Shown: positions 9,926 to 18,656 of the stretch, piece after piece
Numbering within the stretch: the stretch's first letter is position 1
Layout of the letters: every line of letters begins with the position of its first letter
DNA from: Shouchella patagoniensis
GTDB lineage: Bacteria; Bacillota; Bacilli; Bacillales; Bacillaceae_D
Direction of reading: 5' to 3'
Assembly: GCF_002019705.1 (NCBI RefSeq)
Contig: NZ_KV917377.1
Location: 370,565-434,564, forward strand
Length of the DNA: 64,000 nucleotides
The notes under the pieces: generated by a model
The model's database searches: none
What the model saw: only the letters and a program-made list of their open reading frames with translations
What the model was told of the DNA's origin: nothing
Position numbers and translations under genes: made by a program

Positions 9926-10708
9926 GTGAAATCTATTAAGTTTGATTATCCACATACAGTGAAAAATTATAAAATAGTTGAGGGGAGAAACTTAAAACTT
10001 TATATATTTGAGCCAACAGTCCATCTAAAGAATAATTCAGCTATTTTATTTTTAAATGGGGGAAGTTTTAAAAAAGAACCAAAAACTCCTGTACAATTTC
10101 AACATCAAGCACATTATTTTTCTTCTAAGGGTATGGTTGCAATTTGTGTCGATTATCGAAATGGGGCAGATAAAGGTTTCCTTCCAACACAAGCAATCTG
10201 TGATGCTAAATCCGCTGTAAGATGGGTAAGGGAAAATTCAAATGAATTAGGAGTAGACATAAACAAAATTGTTGTATGCGGCTCCTCAGCAGGAGCATAT
10301 ATAGCAGTCTCTTCTATTATGTTTGATGATTTAAATGATGAGAGTGATAATGAAAGTATAAATCATATTCCCAATGTTTTAGTTGTTTTTTCGGGTGTCA
10401 TGGATGGTGTGGATATAATGAGAAGGCGCTATCCTAAATTACTTGGAAAAGCATTTGAGTTATCACCTATACATAATGTAAAAAAATGTTTACCACAAAC
10501 ACTATGGATATGTGGTACAGCGGATATTGATTATGAACAAAATAAAGAGTTTATTGAACTAATGGAACAAGAGGGTAATGATATAACCTTTAAGACGTAT
10601 GAGGGTATGGAACATGGTTTTTTTAACTATGGTAGACATAAAAATTACTATTATCATAAAACAGAGCTTGAGATTGAAAGGTATTTACATTTGCTGAACT
10701 TAATTTAG
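9926..10708 (+). CDS. Alpha/beta-hydrolase (esterase/lipase family)
   Basis: A 260-residue cytosolic-type hydrolase. The oxyanion motif is LNGGSF (an HGGG variant with N in place of H), the nucleophile is S121 in GSSAG, and GTADIDY and GMEHGFF carry the expected Asp and His. SAVRWVRENSNELGVD is the usual helix before the nucleophile strand in BD-FAE-like esterases. GTG at 9926 is chosen because a TAGGAG site lies eight bases upstream; an in-frame GTG at 9905 lacks one. The gene is visibly richer in A+T than the core genes around it and sits in a patch of remnants, which suggests acquisition by transfer. Substrate unknown. Confidence 0.85.
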   Translation: MKSIKFDYPHTVKNYKIVEGRNLKLYIFEPTVHLKNNSAILFLNGGSFKKEPKTPVQFQHQAHYFSSKGMVAICVDYRNGADKGFLPTQAICDAKSAVRWVRENSNELGVDINKIVVCGSSAGAYIAVSSIMFDDLNDESDNESINHIPNVLVVFSGVMDGVDIMRRRYPKLLGKAFELSPIHNVKKCLPQTLWICGTADIDYEQNKEFIELMEQEGNDITFKTYEGMEHGFFNYGRHKNYYYHKTELEIERYLHLLNLI

Positions 10709-11063
<355 letters not shown>

Positions 11064-11103
11064 ATTAAAAAGTTCATCCCGTCTGGTTTCAAGAATGAAC
11101 TTT
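11064..11103 (-). terminator. Terminator downstream of yitT-like gene
   Basis: On the minus strand AAAGTTCAT pairs with ATGAACTTT and is followed by TTTAATTT. It lies about 55 bases after the stop codon of the YitT-family gene. Confidence 0.7.
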
Positions 11104-11158
11104 ACGTTTTGTATGTATCTGTTTTATATCTATTTAATTCCTTGATCTTTGTTTTTTG

Positions 11159-12010
11159 TTAATGCTCTTCTTTTCTTGTAAAGGTAGATCCTCTTGATTC
11201 ATGTGCGTTAATAATTGTGAAGAATGCGTTTTTGTCGTATGTATAAATGGTCTTTTTTAACCGCATGATCTCCATTCTACGGACAACGACATATAATACG
11301 TCTTTTTCTTCGCCATCATACCCCCCTTGTCCTTTTAAACGAGTCACACCTTTTCCAAGATCATCTGTGATTGCTTTGGTTAATTGTTCGTATTTCTTTG
11401 AGACAATCATGACAGCTTTTGTGGAATCTAGACCTTCTACCACTGCATCAATCGCTTTTGCGGCTACATAATAAGTTAAGATTGAATACATGGCGTTTTC
11501 AATCCCGAGAACAAACGCGGCCCAGGCAAAAACAAAGATGTTAAAGACTAAAACACATTCTCCGACTGTAAAAGGCAACTTTTTTGTAATAAGTAATGAG
11601 AGGATTTCAGTACCATCAAGTGCCCCCCCATTTCGTATAACAAGGCCTACTCCAAGTCCAAGAAGAAGACCTCCAAAAATGGTTGCCAGTAATGGCGTAG
11701 ATGTTAATGGTGCTAAATGCCAATGATGCAAAACAGCTTCAGTTGCCGCTAACGCGACAATGCCTATTAACGAAAAAAGAAAAAATTGCCCTCCTAGATG
11801 TTTATATCCAACATAAAGAAAGGGTAAGTTCAAGAGAAATACGAGCAAACCAAAGTTAATTTGCGTGAGTGTATTTAAAATAAGTGATATCCCTATAATA
11901 CCCCCGTCGATTATACTATTTGGAAGTAAAAACCATTCGATAGCGATAGCAGCAATAATTGCGCCGATTATCACTAGTGAACAACGGATAAAATGGGTAG
12001 TCGCTGTCAT
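11159..12010 (-). CDS. YitT-family membrane protein
   Basis: A 283-residue protein with the two domains of the YitT family: an N-terminal five-to-six-helix membrane region (DUF161; note IIDGGIIGISLILN and GLGVGLVIRNGGALDGTEILS) and a C-terminal soluble DUF2179 domain beginning near KAVMIVSKKYEQLTKAI and including VTRLKGQGGYDGEEKDVL. Members are widespread in Firmicutes; no transport substrate is established. GAGGGAGG precedes the ATG. It is monocistronic by its surroundings. Confidence 0.92.
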   Translation of the reverse strand: MTATTHFIRCSLVIIGAIIAAIAIEWFLLPNSIIDGGIIGISLILNTLTQINFGLLVFLLNLPFLYVGYKHLGGQFFLFSLIGIVALAATEAVLHHWHLAPLTSTPLLATIFGGLLLGLGVGLVIRNGGALDGTEILSLLITKKLPFTVGECVLVFNIFVFAWAAFVLGIENAMYSILTYYVAAKAIDAVVEGLDSTKAVMIVSKKYEQLTKAITDDLGKGVTRLKGQGGYDGEEKDVLYVVVRRMEIMRLKKTIYTYDKNAFFTIINAHESRGSTFTRKEEH

Positions 12011-12201
12011 AAAGATGACCTCCCTCTTCTGTTACTATGGGCAAAACAAGAATTTTTATGCAATATTACCCATGAAAACCTAAGCCTTTTGAATCAAATA
12101 AAGTGACAAAACTGCGAAATTCGTTTGAAGACTTCAAGTAAAGAACAATTTGTCCGATTCAAGAAGATAAGGACAGATTTTTTTATATAAAGGAGAAATT
12201 C

Positions 12202-13008
12202 ATGGATAAGTCATCAATTATCGGCATCATTTTAGGAGTGGGTACGCTTATACTCGGTATGCTCTTAAAAGGTTCAAGCCTTGAAGTACTTCTAAATCCA
12301 GCAGCAGTTGTAATCATTGTACTTGGAACAGTCGCGACTGTTTTTATTGCATTCCCCTATTCTGATATTAGGCGTATACCTAAATTATTTGGTGTCTTGT
12401 TTACAAATAGTCGTGATGCCTCTCAAACAGAGATCGTTAATAAGTTTGTTGAATATGCGACTATTTCACGTAGAGATGGGATGTTAGCATTAGAAAGTAA
12501 AATTGAGGAAATAGACGACCCTTTTTTTCAACAAGCTTCTCGAATGATGATTGACGGTCAAGACCCTGATTTCATTAGACATACGCTTCATGAACGGATT
12601 GAAGCTATGCAAGAAAGACATGACTCTGGGGCTGCCATTTTCAGTCAAGCAGGTACCTACTCTCCAAGCTTAGGTGTGTTAGGAGCTGTCTTAGGCTTAA
12701 TTGCTGCCTTAGGTAACCTAGACGACATAACAAAGCTTGGTGAATCCATTGCAGCGGCTTTTGTGGCTACGCTCCTTGGGATATTCTTTGGATATGTTTT
12801 ATGGCATCCCTTTGCAAATAAATTACGCCGAAAATCAAAGGTTGAAGTATTAAATCAACATATGATCATTGAAGGAACGATCGCGATCATTAACGGTAGC
12901 TCGCCAAGAGCAATTGAAGAGTACTTATCTGTTTATATGGAAGAGAAAGTACAACGAGCATACAAAGAAGGGGCCGATCGCGGAAATGTCACAGAACAGG
13001 AGATCTAA
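12202..13008 (+). CDS. motA: Flagellar motor stator protein MotA
   Basis: A 268-residue inner-membrane protein with four membrane helices. The cytoplasmic loop (about residues 55-150) has the RRDGMLALE block typical of Gram-positive MotA/MotP, and helices 3-4 carry GTYSPSLGVLGAVLGL and SIAAAFVATLLGIFFGYVLW, with the conserved prolines. It forms the stator ion channel with MotB, whose gene overlaps its 3' end by 23 bases, so the two are co-translated. AAAGGAG precedes the ATG. The stator type is discussed under MotB. Confidence 0.95.
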   Translation: MDKSSIIGIILGVGTLILGMLLKGSSLEVLLNPAAVVIIVLGTVATVFIAFPYSDIRRIPKLFGVLFTNSRDASQTEIVNKFVEYATISRRDGMLALESKIEEIDDPFFQQASRMMIDGQDPDFIRHTLHERIEAMQERHDSGAAIFSQAGTYSPSLGVLGAVLGLIAALGNLDDITKLGESIAAAFVATLLGIFFGYVLWHPFANKLRRKSKVEVLNQHMIIEGTIAIINGSSPRAIEEYLSVYMEEKVQRAYKEGADRGNVTEQEI

Positions 13009-13741
13009 ACGGCGGTCAGATAATAATCACATTGATGAAACGTGGCTCTTGCCTTATGCAGACATGCTTACACTGCTCGTTGCTCTCTTTATTGTTTTGT
13101 TTGCAATGGGGCAAGTGGATCAGGCAAAATATGATGAACTACGGATTGTTTTATCCGATACGCTTGGTGGCAAAGGAATATTAGATAATCAAGAGGCAAT
13201 TAATGCTTCAGATCAGCCAACAAAGCATGAAACCGTAGAAACATCAGAGTTAAGTGAGATGGCTCAAGTAGAGATGAATGAATTAGAACAACTGCAAAGT
13301 AGATTAAATGGGTATATTGAAGAGATGCAGCTTGCAGATCGACTACAGACAGAATTAGGCGCATCCGGGCTCCTCGTAACGATTAATGATGGTATTCTGT
13401 TTGATTCAGGAAGCGCAACGTTAAAAAAAGAATCTCATCAATTGATGGAACAATTATCGAATATGCTCGCCTCAGATCCACCACGCTTTATACAAATTTC
13501 TGGACATACAGACGATGTACCAATACATAGTGTTCAATTTGAATCGAATTGGGAATTGAGTAGTAGTCGAGCGTTTAATGTGATGAATCTCTTTTTGGAA
13601 TCAGGTGTGATCGAACCTGCACAACTCTCCTTTACTGGATATGGAGAATACCATCCAGTTGCAACAAATGATACAAAAGAAGGTCGACAGGAAAATAGGC
13701 GTGTTGAAGTATTGGTACTGCCTCTGGAGCCACTCGAATAG
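12986..13741 (+). CDS. motB: Flagellar motor stator protein MotB
   Basis: A 251-residue protein with one N-terminal membrane helix and a C-terminal OmpA-like peptidoglycan-binding domain (GHTDDVPI and SNWELSSSRA). The ion-binding aspartate is D26 in PYADMLT. ATG 12986, inside motA, is chosen because with this start V37, A40, G42, Q43 and Q46 fall exactly at the positions I recall being varied in the B. clausii MotB to switch a dual Na+/H+ stator toward one ion. A start further upstream in the same frame would add an unrelated basic stretch. The dual coupling is inferred from these residues, not shown. Confidence 0.95.
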   Translation: MSQNRRSKRRSDNNHIDETWLLPYADMLTLLVALFIVLFAMGQVDQAKYDELRIVLSDTLGGKGILDNQEAINASDQPTKHETVETSELSEMAQVEMNELEQLQSRLNGYIEEMQLADRLQTELGASGLLVTINDGILFDSGSATLKKESHQLMEQLSNMLASDPPRFIQISGHTDDVPIHSVQFESNWELSSSRAFNVMNLFLESGVIEPAQLSFTGYGEYHPVATNDTKEGRQENRRVEVLVLPLEPLE

Positions 13742-13780
13742 ACCTAAAAACAGACCTATACTCGGGTCTGTTTTTAGGTT
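13742..13780 (+). terminator. Terminator of motAB
   Basis: ACCTAAAAACAGACC pairs with GGTCTGTTTTTAGGT around a short loop, immediately after the motB stop codon. The A-rich and T-rich arms could let it act in both directions. Confidence 0.88.
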
Positions 13781-13852
13781 GGTTGTATTTGACAGCAGCA
13801 CATTCGAGAACTACAATTGTTTAAAAACCCTTGATTGAATTAGGAAGAAGGT

Positions 13853-14989
13853 GTGGGCTTGTCGCGCGATGTCGCTTGGATGATTTTACGTACATTTGCA
13901 ATTATTATATTCTTAATTGTCGCAGGCTGGCTTGTAGCCCGCCTATTTTCACTAACATACCCCTTTTGGTTTGCGGCATTACTAGCATGGATGCTTCAAC
14001 CAGTGGCTCGTTTCTTTCAACATAAGTTAAAGTTTAGTCGTGGATTTGCAAGTCTTTTTGGACTTTTAGGTGGAATTCTTGCGATTAGTGCTCTTTTAAC
14101 AGGAATTATCTCATTGATTTATCTAAGCATTAGCCAATTCATTGAACAAGTGCCATCATGGATAGAAGAAGGTGCACAAAAAATTCAGATCTTCTTTAAC
14201 GAGAGCATTTGGCCCTATTGGCAACAAGTTCTTGGCCTATTTGATGATTTTGGAACTGGATCGAACAGCGCTCTAACAGGTTCAATTGATGAATTAGGCA
14301 CCGTTTTAAGTAATGCTGTTGGTAATTTAGGACAATCTGTCTTGGACGTAGCTACGAATATCTTTTTTGGATTACCTAGCTTTTTAGTTGCGTTTCTCTT
14401 TATTATTTTAAGCATTTACTTTATGGGCAAAAGCTGGAGTTTTTATCAAGCCGTTTACGATAGACATTTGCCTAGGTCAGTTCGTAAAAAAGGGAAAGAG
14501 TTTATTCAGGCAGCTCGCAGACGTTTGTTTGGTTTTGTTCGTGCTCAGCTTATTTTAATGTTTGTCACTGCGGTTATCGTCTTTGTAGGTTTACTTGTCT
14601 TGCAAGTTGAAAAAGCTTGGATGCTCGCAATCGTCGTAGGGATAGCTGAATTGCTTCCGTACCTAGGAACAGGAACCATTCTGATACCATGGTTCGTTTA
14701 TTTATTTATTTCTGGCGATATGTCTGGAGCTCTTGGTTTAGCCATCCTCTATGTGATCATCGTTATTATCAGACAATTACTCGAACCGAAAATACTATCA
14801 ACGAACATGAATTTGAATCCAGTAGCCGTCTTAATCTCTCTCTTTGCAGGATTACAGATGTTTGGGGCTTTTGGTTTATTTCTAGGTCCAGTTATTCTCG
14901 TATTGATTGTCATCTTAAATGACATTGGATTCTTTCGAAGCGTCATTCAATTCATTCGTTCAGGATTTACAGAAGCCGACAAGAAATAA
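13853..14989 (+). CDS. AI-2E family transporter (UPF0118 permease)
   Basis: A 378-residue membrane protein with the layout of the AI-2E (PF01594) family: two N-terminal helices, an amphipathic soluble region (about 90-150), a further central block, and a C-terminal cluster with VGIAELLPYLGTGTILIPW and LEPKILSTNMNLNPVAVLISL. GTG at 13853 follows AGGAAGAAGG. Family members include the E. coli TqsA proposed autoinducer-2 exporter and Na+/H+ antiporters of halophiles; in an alkaliphile either role is possible, so the function is left open. Confidence 0.9.
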   Translation: MGLSRDVAWMILRTFAIIIFLIVAGWLVARLFSLTYPFWFAALLAWMLQPVARFFQHKLKFSRGFASLFGLLGGILAISALLTGIISLIYLSISQFIEQVPSWIEEGAQKIQIFFNESIWPYWQQVLGLFDDFGTGSNSALTGSIDELGTVLSNAVGNLGQSVLDVATNIFFGLPSFLVAFLFIILSIYFMGKSWSFYQAVYDRHLPRSVRKKGKEFIQAARRRLFGFVRAQLILMFVTAVIVFVGLLVLQVEKAWMLAIVVGIAELLPYLGTGTILIPWFVYLFISGDMSGALGLAILYVIIVIIRQLLEPKILSTNMNLNPVAVLISLFAGLQMFGAFGLFLGPVILVLIVILNDIGFFRSVIQFIRSGFTEADKK

Positions 14990-15018
14990 GCTGTAGACAT
15001 TGGGTCTACAGCTTATTT
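14984..15018. terminator. Bidirectional terminator between AI-2E gene and yteA
   Basis: A perfect 15-bp stem (AAATAAGCTGTAGAC, 14984-14998, with 15004-15018) and a 5-nt loop lie between convergent genes; both arms end in A/T runs. Confidence 0.9.
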
Positions 15019-15019
15019 C

Positions 15020-15556
15020 TTATTGATTGGATTGTTCATCCTTTTGCTCGCTATAATGAAGTGCAGCATCCCTCTCGCCAGAATGAGCTCCTGCGTCTTG
15101 TTCTCGTTCTAATTCACGAGTGGTCTCTGTATCCCGGTTCATTTCGGCATGTGCAAGCCCAATTGAGCGATCTTCTTCTCCACTATCAGAATAAGGTTCT
15201 TCTGCTTTCGCTTGGGCCTCAGTAGTTCGTTTTGCATAAGGCAATGCTTCTAATCGATCATAAGGTATGTTTTCACCTGTATCTACACAAATGCCATACG
15301 TTCCATCTTCCATTCGTGCTAAGGCTTCATTAATCTCATTTAGTCTCTCTTGATCTGCTTCATTTATCGTTTGTGTCTTCACTCGATCTTCGTATTCTGA
15401 TGCTGTTTCTGCAATATGATTATCTGTTCCTCGTGCAATGTCTCCACGTGCTTCAGACATCTCACCATCAACTGTCGATGTTCTATTCTCTATACTCTCT
15501 TTCATCTCCAGTAATTCACTTTTCAAAAATGATTGTTGTTTCTTAGACAATCCCAT
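15020..15556 (-). CDS. yteA: TraR/DksA-family protein YteA
   Basis: A 178-residue acidic, soluble protein. The N-terminal coiled-coil part (LSKKQQSFLKSELLEMKESI) and GTYGICVDTGENIPYDRLEALPYA near residue 90 match Bacillus YteA, a DksA-like protein in which the four-cysteine zinc finger has been reduced (only one Cys here). ATG 15556 is chosen because AAAGGAGG lies ten bases upstream; the frame could open eight codons earlier at a GTG that overlaps this site. YteA is a general-stress protein of unknown mechanism; binding to RNA polymerase is only inferred from the fold. Confidence 0.88.
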   Translation of the reverse strand: MGLSKKQQSFLKSELLEMKESIENRTSTVDGEMSEARGDIARGTDNHIAETASEYEDRVKTQTINEADQERLNEINEALARMEDGTYGICVDTGENIPYDRLEALPYAKRTTEAQAKAEEPYSDSGEEDRSIGLAHAEMNRDTETTRELEREQDAGAHSGERDAALHYSEQKDEQSNQ

Positions 15557-15617
15557 TACTAATCTGCCTCCTTTAATCACTTCCTATCTACCTTTCCCGC
15601 TTTTAATAAAACACAAA

Positions 15618-16943
15618 CTAGAAGGATGGCTGTTTTAGACTAAATTGAGGCAAATATGCACTGTGAGCAGAAATCAATTCTTCCATCACGGTCTCAACTT
15701 GAGACTCATCTCGTACAAGAGGATTCATAATTAATGCTTGATAAACAAGTGCTCGATCTCCAGTTATAGCCGCTTCTATTACTAATTCTTCAAATGCTTT
15801 TAATAATTGGATATGGCCTTTAATTGCTTTGGGCATTTCTCCAATAACAATAGGCTGCACTCCACTAGATCCAATGAGTGCATTTGTTTCAATGACAGCA
15901 TCGTATGCTAGCCCAGTAATCGTCCCTTTGTTCACTGTGTTAATGGTTTGAATATCTTTTTTATTGTTATAAATACTTGTCATTACACTGCAAGCTGCAT
16001 CACTATAGTAAGCGCCGCCTCGTTGTTCAAGTTCTTTTGGTTTTTCTGCTAAATCTTTATTGGCATATTTCGCAAAGAGCTCTTTTTCTACTTTTTGGAC
16101 AATTTCAGCCCGAGTTCCTTTTTGTTTATAGGATTCAATGCTTTTTTGAAGCATTGCAGCTGGTTTAAAATAATAGGAATGATACGGATTTGGAAGTAAT
16201 TTAAAGGATGTTAGAAATGTTTTCGACCAATCATCGGCAACAATATTAGCTGGTTTATAAGTAGAATCATCGACTATTGACTGCATGACTTCTTTTGTAC
16301 GATCCACACCTTTTATTGTGACGCGACGTCCGAATGAAAAATGGTTTAATCCGATGAATTCGATTTCAACCTCGTCTACATGAGTTGAAAACGTTTTCGA
16401 GATACTCGTTCTCATATTATAAGGAATATTACAAACCCCGATGACTTTCTGATGGGTGGTATGTTTGGTGATCGCTTCTGTTACGATGCCAGCGGGGTTC
16501 GTGAAATTAATTAACCAAGCATCTGGACAAAGTCTTCTCATATCATTGGCGATTTCTAGCACAACAGGGATCGTTCTCAACGCTTTAAATAAACCACCTG
16601 CACCATTCGTTTCTTGCCCAAGTAGTCCATATGATAAAGGAATTCGTTCATCCTTCTCCCTTGCCTCCAAACCCCCGACACGTATCTGATTACAAACAAA
16701 GTCCGCATGAATTAAAGCTGACTGTCGGTTAAACGATAGGACAACTTTAATAGGTAATGTTGATTTTTCGATCATTCGAATTGCTAACTGTTTAATGATT
16801 TGTGCTTTCTCTTTGCCAGGATCAATATCAACTAGACAGATTTCCGTGATAGGAAATTCTTTATATCGGTTAATTAACCCTTCAATAATTTCCGGGGTAT
16901 AGCTTGATCCAGCACCAATAATAACTACTTTTAAAGAGTTCAT
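15618..16943 (-). CDS. Glycoside hydrolase family 4, 6-phospho-beta-glucosidase
   Basis: A 441-residue GH4 enzyme, which hydrolyses phosphorylated disaccharides by an NAD+- and metal-dependent redox mechanism. The NAD-binding GAGSSYTPEI is at residues 10-19, the metal ligands C171 (GVCNIP) and H201 (GLNHFSF) are present, and INFTNPAGIVTEA is intact. The overall sequence is closest in feel to LicH/ChbF-type 6-phospho-beta-glucosidases. It is divergent from a GntR/UTRA regulator followed by a ChbG-type deacetylase, pointing to cellobiose or chitobiose use. No PTS transporter lies nearby, so the imported sugar phosphate must come from elsewhere. Confidence 0.92.
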   Translation of the reverse strand: MNSLKVVIIGAGSSYTPEIIEGLINRYKEFPITEICLVDIDPGKEKAQIIKQLAIRMIEKSTLPIKVVLSFNRQSALIHADFVCNQIRVGGLEAREKDERIPLSYGLLGQETNGAGGLFKALRTIPVVLEIANDMRRLCPDAWLINFTNPAGIVTEAITKHTTHQKVIGVCNIPYNMRTSISKTFSTHVDEVEIEFIGLNHFSFGRRVTIKGVDRTKEVMQSIVDDSTYKPANIVADDWSKTFLTSFKLLPNPYHSYYFKPAAMLQKSIESYKQKGTRAEIVQKVEKELFAKYANKDLAEKPKELEQRGGAYYSDAACSVMTSIYNNKKDIQTINTVNKGTITGLAYDAVIETNALIGSSGVQPIVIGEMPKAIKGHIQLLKAFEELVIEAAITGDRALVYQALIMNPLVRDESQVETVMEELISAHSAYLPQFSLKQPSF

Positions 16944-17132
16944 CTTTCTAGCTTCCCTCCTCTATTTTTAAAAAGTTTTATTATTCCAACTTATCATAAC
17001 AAATAAAAGAAGTCTAGCTTTAATTGTAATAACAAGTAAAAAGTAGTTGTTTCTACACAAGTGTTCATATGTACGCTTTAACATACGATATGTTACAATG
17101 GTACTCATGAGAACAGTAAAGGAGTGCTGTAG

Positions 17133-17861
17133 ATGGATGTCCCGCAAAAAGACCAATCATTGCATGCGCAAGTAAAAGACGAAATTATTAAACGAATTGA
17201 ATCAGGGGAGTATCCAGTCCAATCGCAACTACCTACAGAAGCAGAATTCTGCGAAAAATTCAATGTCAGCCGCACAACTGTTCGCCAGGCCTTGCAGCAG
17301 CTTAGCCAAGAAGGTTTTGTATATAGACGACAAGGTCGAGGCACATTTGTTGCTGAGCCCAAAATTAGGACATCCCTTTCACAAACAGTAATCTCTTTTA
17401 ATGAACAACTTGCTTTACAGGGAAAACAACCTGACATTCAAATTCTATCGCTTAATCTCATTCCCGCCAATCATACGATCGCATCTTCTTTAAAACGAGA
17501 TACGAATGACCCCATCCATAAACTAGTTCGGATGCGTTACGGTGATGGGAAACCACTTCAATATGAAATTGCTTATATTCCATGGGCTATTGCACCTGGA
17601 CTAACGCAAGAGCAATGCAAAGTTTCATTATATGGTGCTCTTCGAAAAGAGTATGATATTCATATTGCTAGAACGGAAGAGCATTTGCAGCTTACTTTCG
17701 CTGATGAAAACATTAGTAAGTTACTACAAATCGAAGAACATACACCTTGTTTTTATTTAGAAACATCTGCTTTTCTAGAAAACGGGGTTGTTGCTGAATA
17801 CTCACAAACGTATTTTCATGGTGAACGTGCTAGTTTTGTTATTGAACGTGTTTACAATTAA
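17133..17861 (+). CDS. GntR-family regulator with UTRA domain
   Basis: A 242-residue regulator: winged helix at about residues 8-76 (SLHAQVKDEIIKRIESGEYP, LPTEAEFCEKFNVSRTTVRQ, RRQGRGTFV) and a UTRA effector domain (about 95-235) like YvoA/NagR and TreR, which sense sugar phosphates. AAGGAG precedes the ATG. It is divergent from the GH4 gene and co-directional with chbG, 21 bases after its stop. A 16-bp palindrome spans its stop codon and half-sites of the same sequence occur upstream, so local autoregulation is plausible. Confidence 0.92.
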   Translation: MDVPQKDQSLHAQVKDEIIKRIESGEYPVQSQLPTEAEFCEKFNVSRTTVRQALQQLSQEGFVYRRQGRGTFVAEPKIRTSLSQTVISFNEQLALQGKQPDIQILSLNLIPANHTIASSLKRDTNDPIHKLVRMRYGDGKPLQYEIAYIPWAIAPGLTQEQCKVSLYGALRKEYDIHIARTEEHLQLTFADENISKLLQIEEHTPCFYLETSAFLENGVVAEYSQTYFHGERASFVIERVYN

Positions 17862-17867
17862 TTGTAA
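17852..17867. promoter_or_regulatory. Perfect 16-bp palindrome at the gntR/chbG junction
   Basis: TTACAATTAATTGTAA is perfectly palindromic and spans the gntR stop codon just upstream of the chbG ribosome site. AATTGTAA also occurs at 17022-17029 and TTACAAT at 17093-17099 in the gntR/GH4 divergent region. It may be an operator for the GntR protein; unproven. Confidence 0.45.
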
Positions 17868-17882
17868 CAATAAAGGAGAATA

Positions 17883-18605
17883 ATGAAAATGCCTACTCTC
17901 ATTATAAATGCGGACGACTTCGGTTTAACAAAGGGAGTTAATTACGGAATCGTAGATAGTTATTTGGATGGGATTGTTTCATCTACAACCATGCTCGTAA
18001 ATACGCCAGGTACAAATCATGCGGTCTCATTGGCAAAAGAACATCCACAGTTAGGTGTCGGTATCCATCTAGCTCTAACGATAGGAAAACCAGTCTTGAA
18101 AACGGTCTCCTCTTTGATTGACGAAGAAGGAAATTTTAAGCGACTGGCCCAGCAACGTAATGAACAAACGATTGATCTTGATGAAGTCTTAAAGGAATGG
18201 ACGGCGCAAATTGAAACATTTTATGGATACGGCTTGCGTCCAACTCATCTAGACAGTCACCACCATATTCATACTTGGTCCCACCTTGTGCCAGTTATTG
18301 AGCAATTAAGTAAGACGTATCATCTTCCTTGGAGAAACAACTTTGATGTCCCTCCACTTAATATAAAGGTGGTTTCAACTGTTTTTGATAGTAGGTTTTA
18401 TAAAGAAGGCGTGCATTCAGAGTCAATTGATGCAATTTTATTTGAACATAATGATAAGGAGACAGTTGAAGTGATGTGTCATCCTGGTTATATCGACCAA
18501 GACCTACTTCAACTATCTTCATACACGACAGAAAGGGCATTAGAAGCACAGATTCTGACATCCTTTACTCTTCCTGAATACTGTCGTACGAGCAAAGTAC
18601 GGTGA
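17883..18605 (+). CDS. chbG: ChbG/YdjC-type carbohydrate deacetylase
   Basis: A 240-residue YdjC-fold enzyme. The metal-binding NADDFGLTKGVN (residues 9-20) and the HLDSHHHIH motif (about 122-130) are intact. ChbG removes one acetyl group from chitobiose and its 6-phosphate, which lets a GH4 enzyme cleave the product in E. coli; here a GH4 gene and a UTRA regulator are adjacent, which supports the same pairing. AAAGGAG lies upstream of ATG 17883. The substrate could also be another N-acetylated oligosaccharide. Confidence 0.85.
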   Translation: MKMPTLIINADDFGLTKGVNYGIVDSYLDGIVSSTTMLVNTPGTNHAVSLAKEHPQLGVGIHLALTIGKPVLKTVSSLIDEEGNFKRLAQQRNEQTIDLDEVLKEWTAQIETFYGYGLRPTHLDSHHHIHTWSHLVPVIEQLSKTYHLPWRNNFDVPPLNIKVVSTVFDSRFYKEGVHSESIDAILFEHNDKETVEVMCHPGYIDQDLLQLSSYTTERALEAQILTSFTLPEYCRTSKVR

Positions 18606-18616
18606 GGTATAAAAAT

Positions 18617-18649
18617 GAAAAGCCCTCCATTTTGCGGAGGGCTTTTTTC
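18617..18649 (+). terminator. Terminator of gntR-chbG
   Basis: AAAAGCCCTCC pairs with GGAGGGCTTTT around a 7-nt loop and ends in six T residues, 12 bases after the chbG stop. Confidence 0.93.
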
Positions 18650-18656
18650 TATGACT

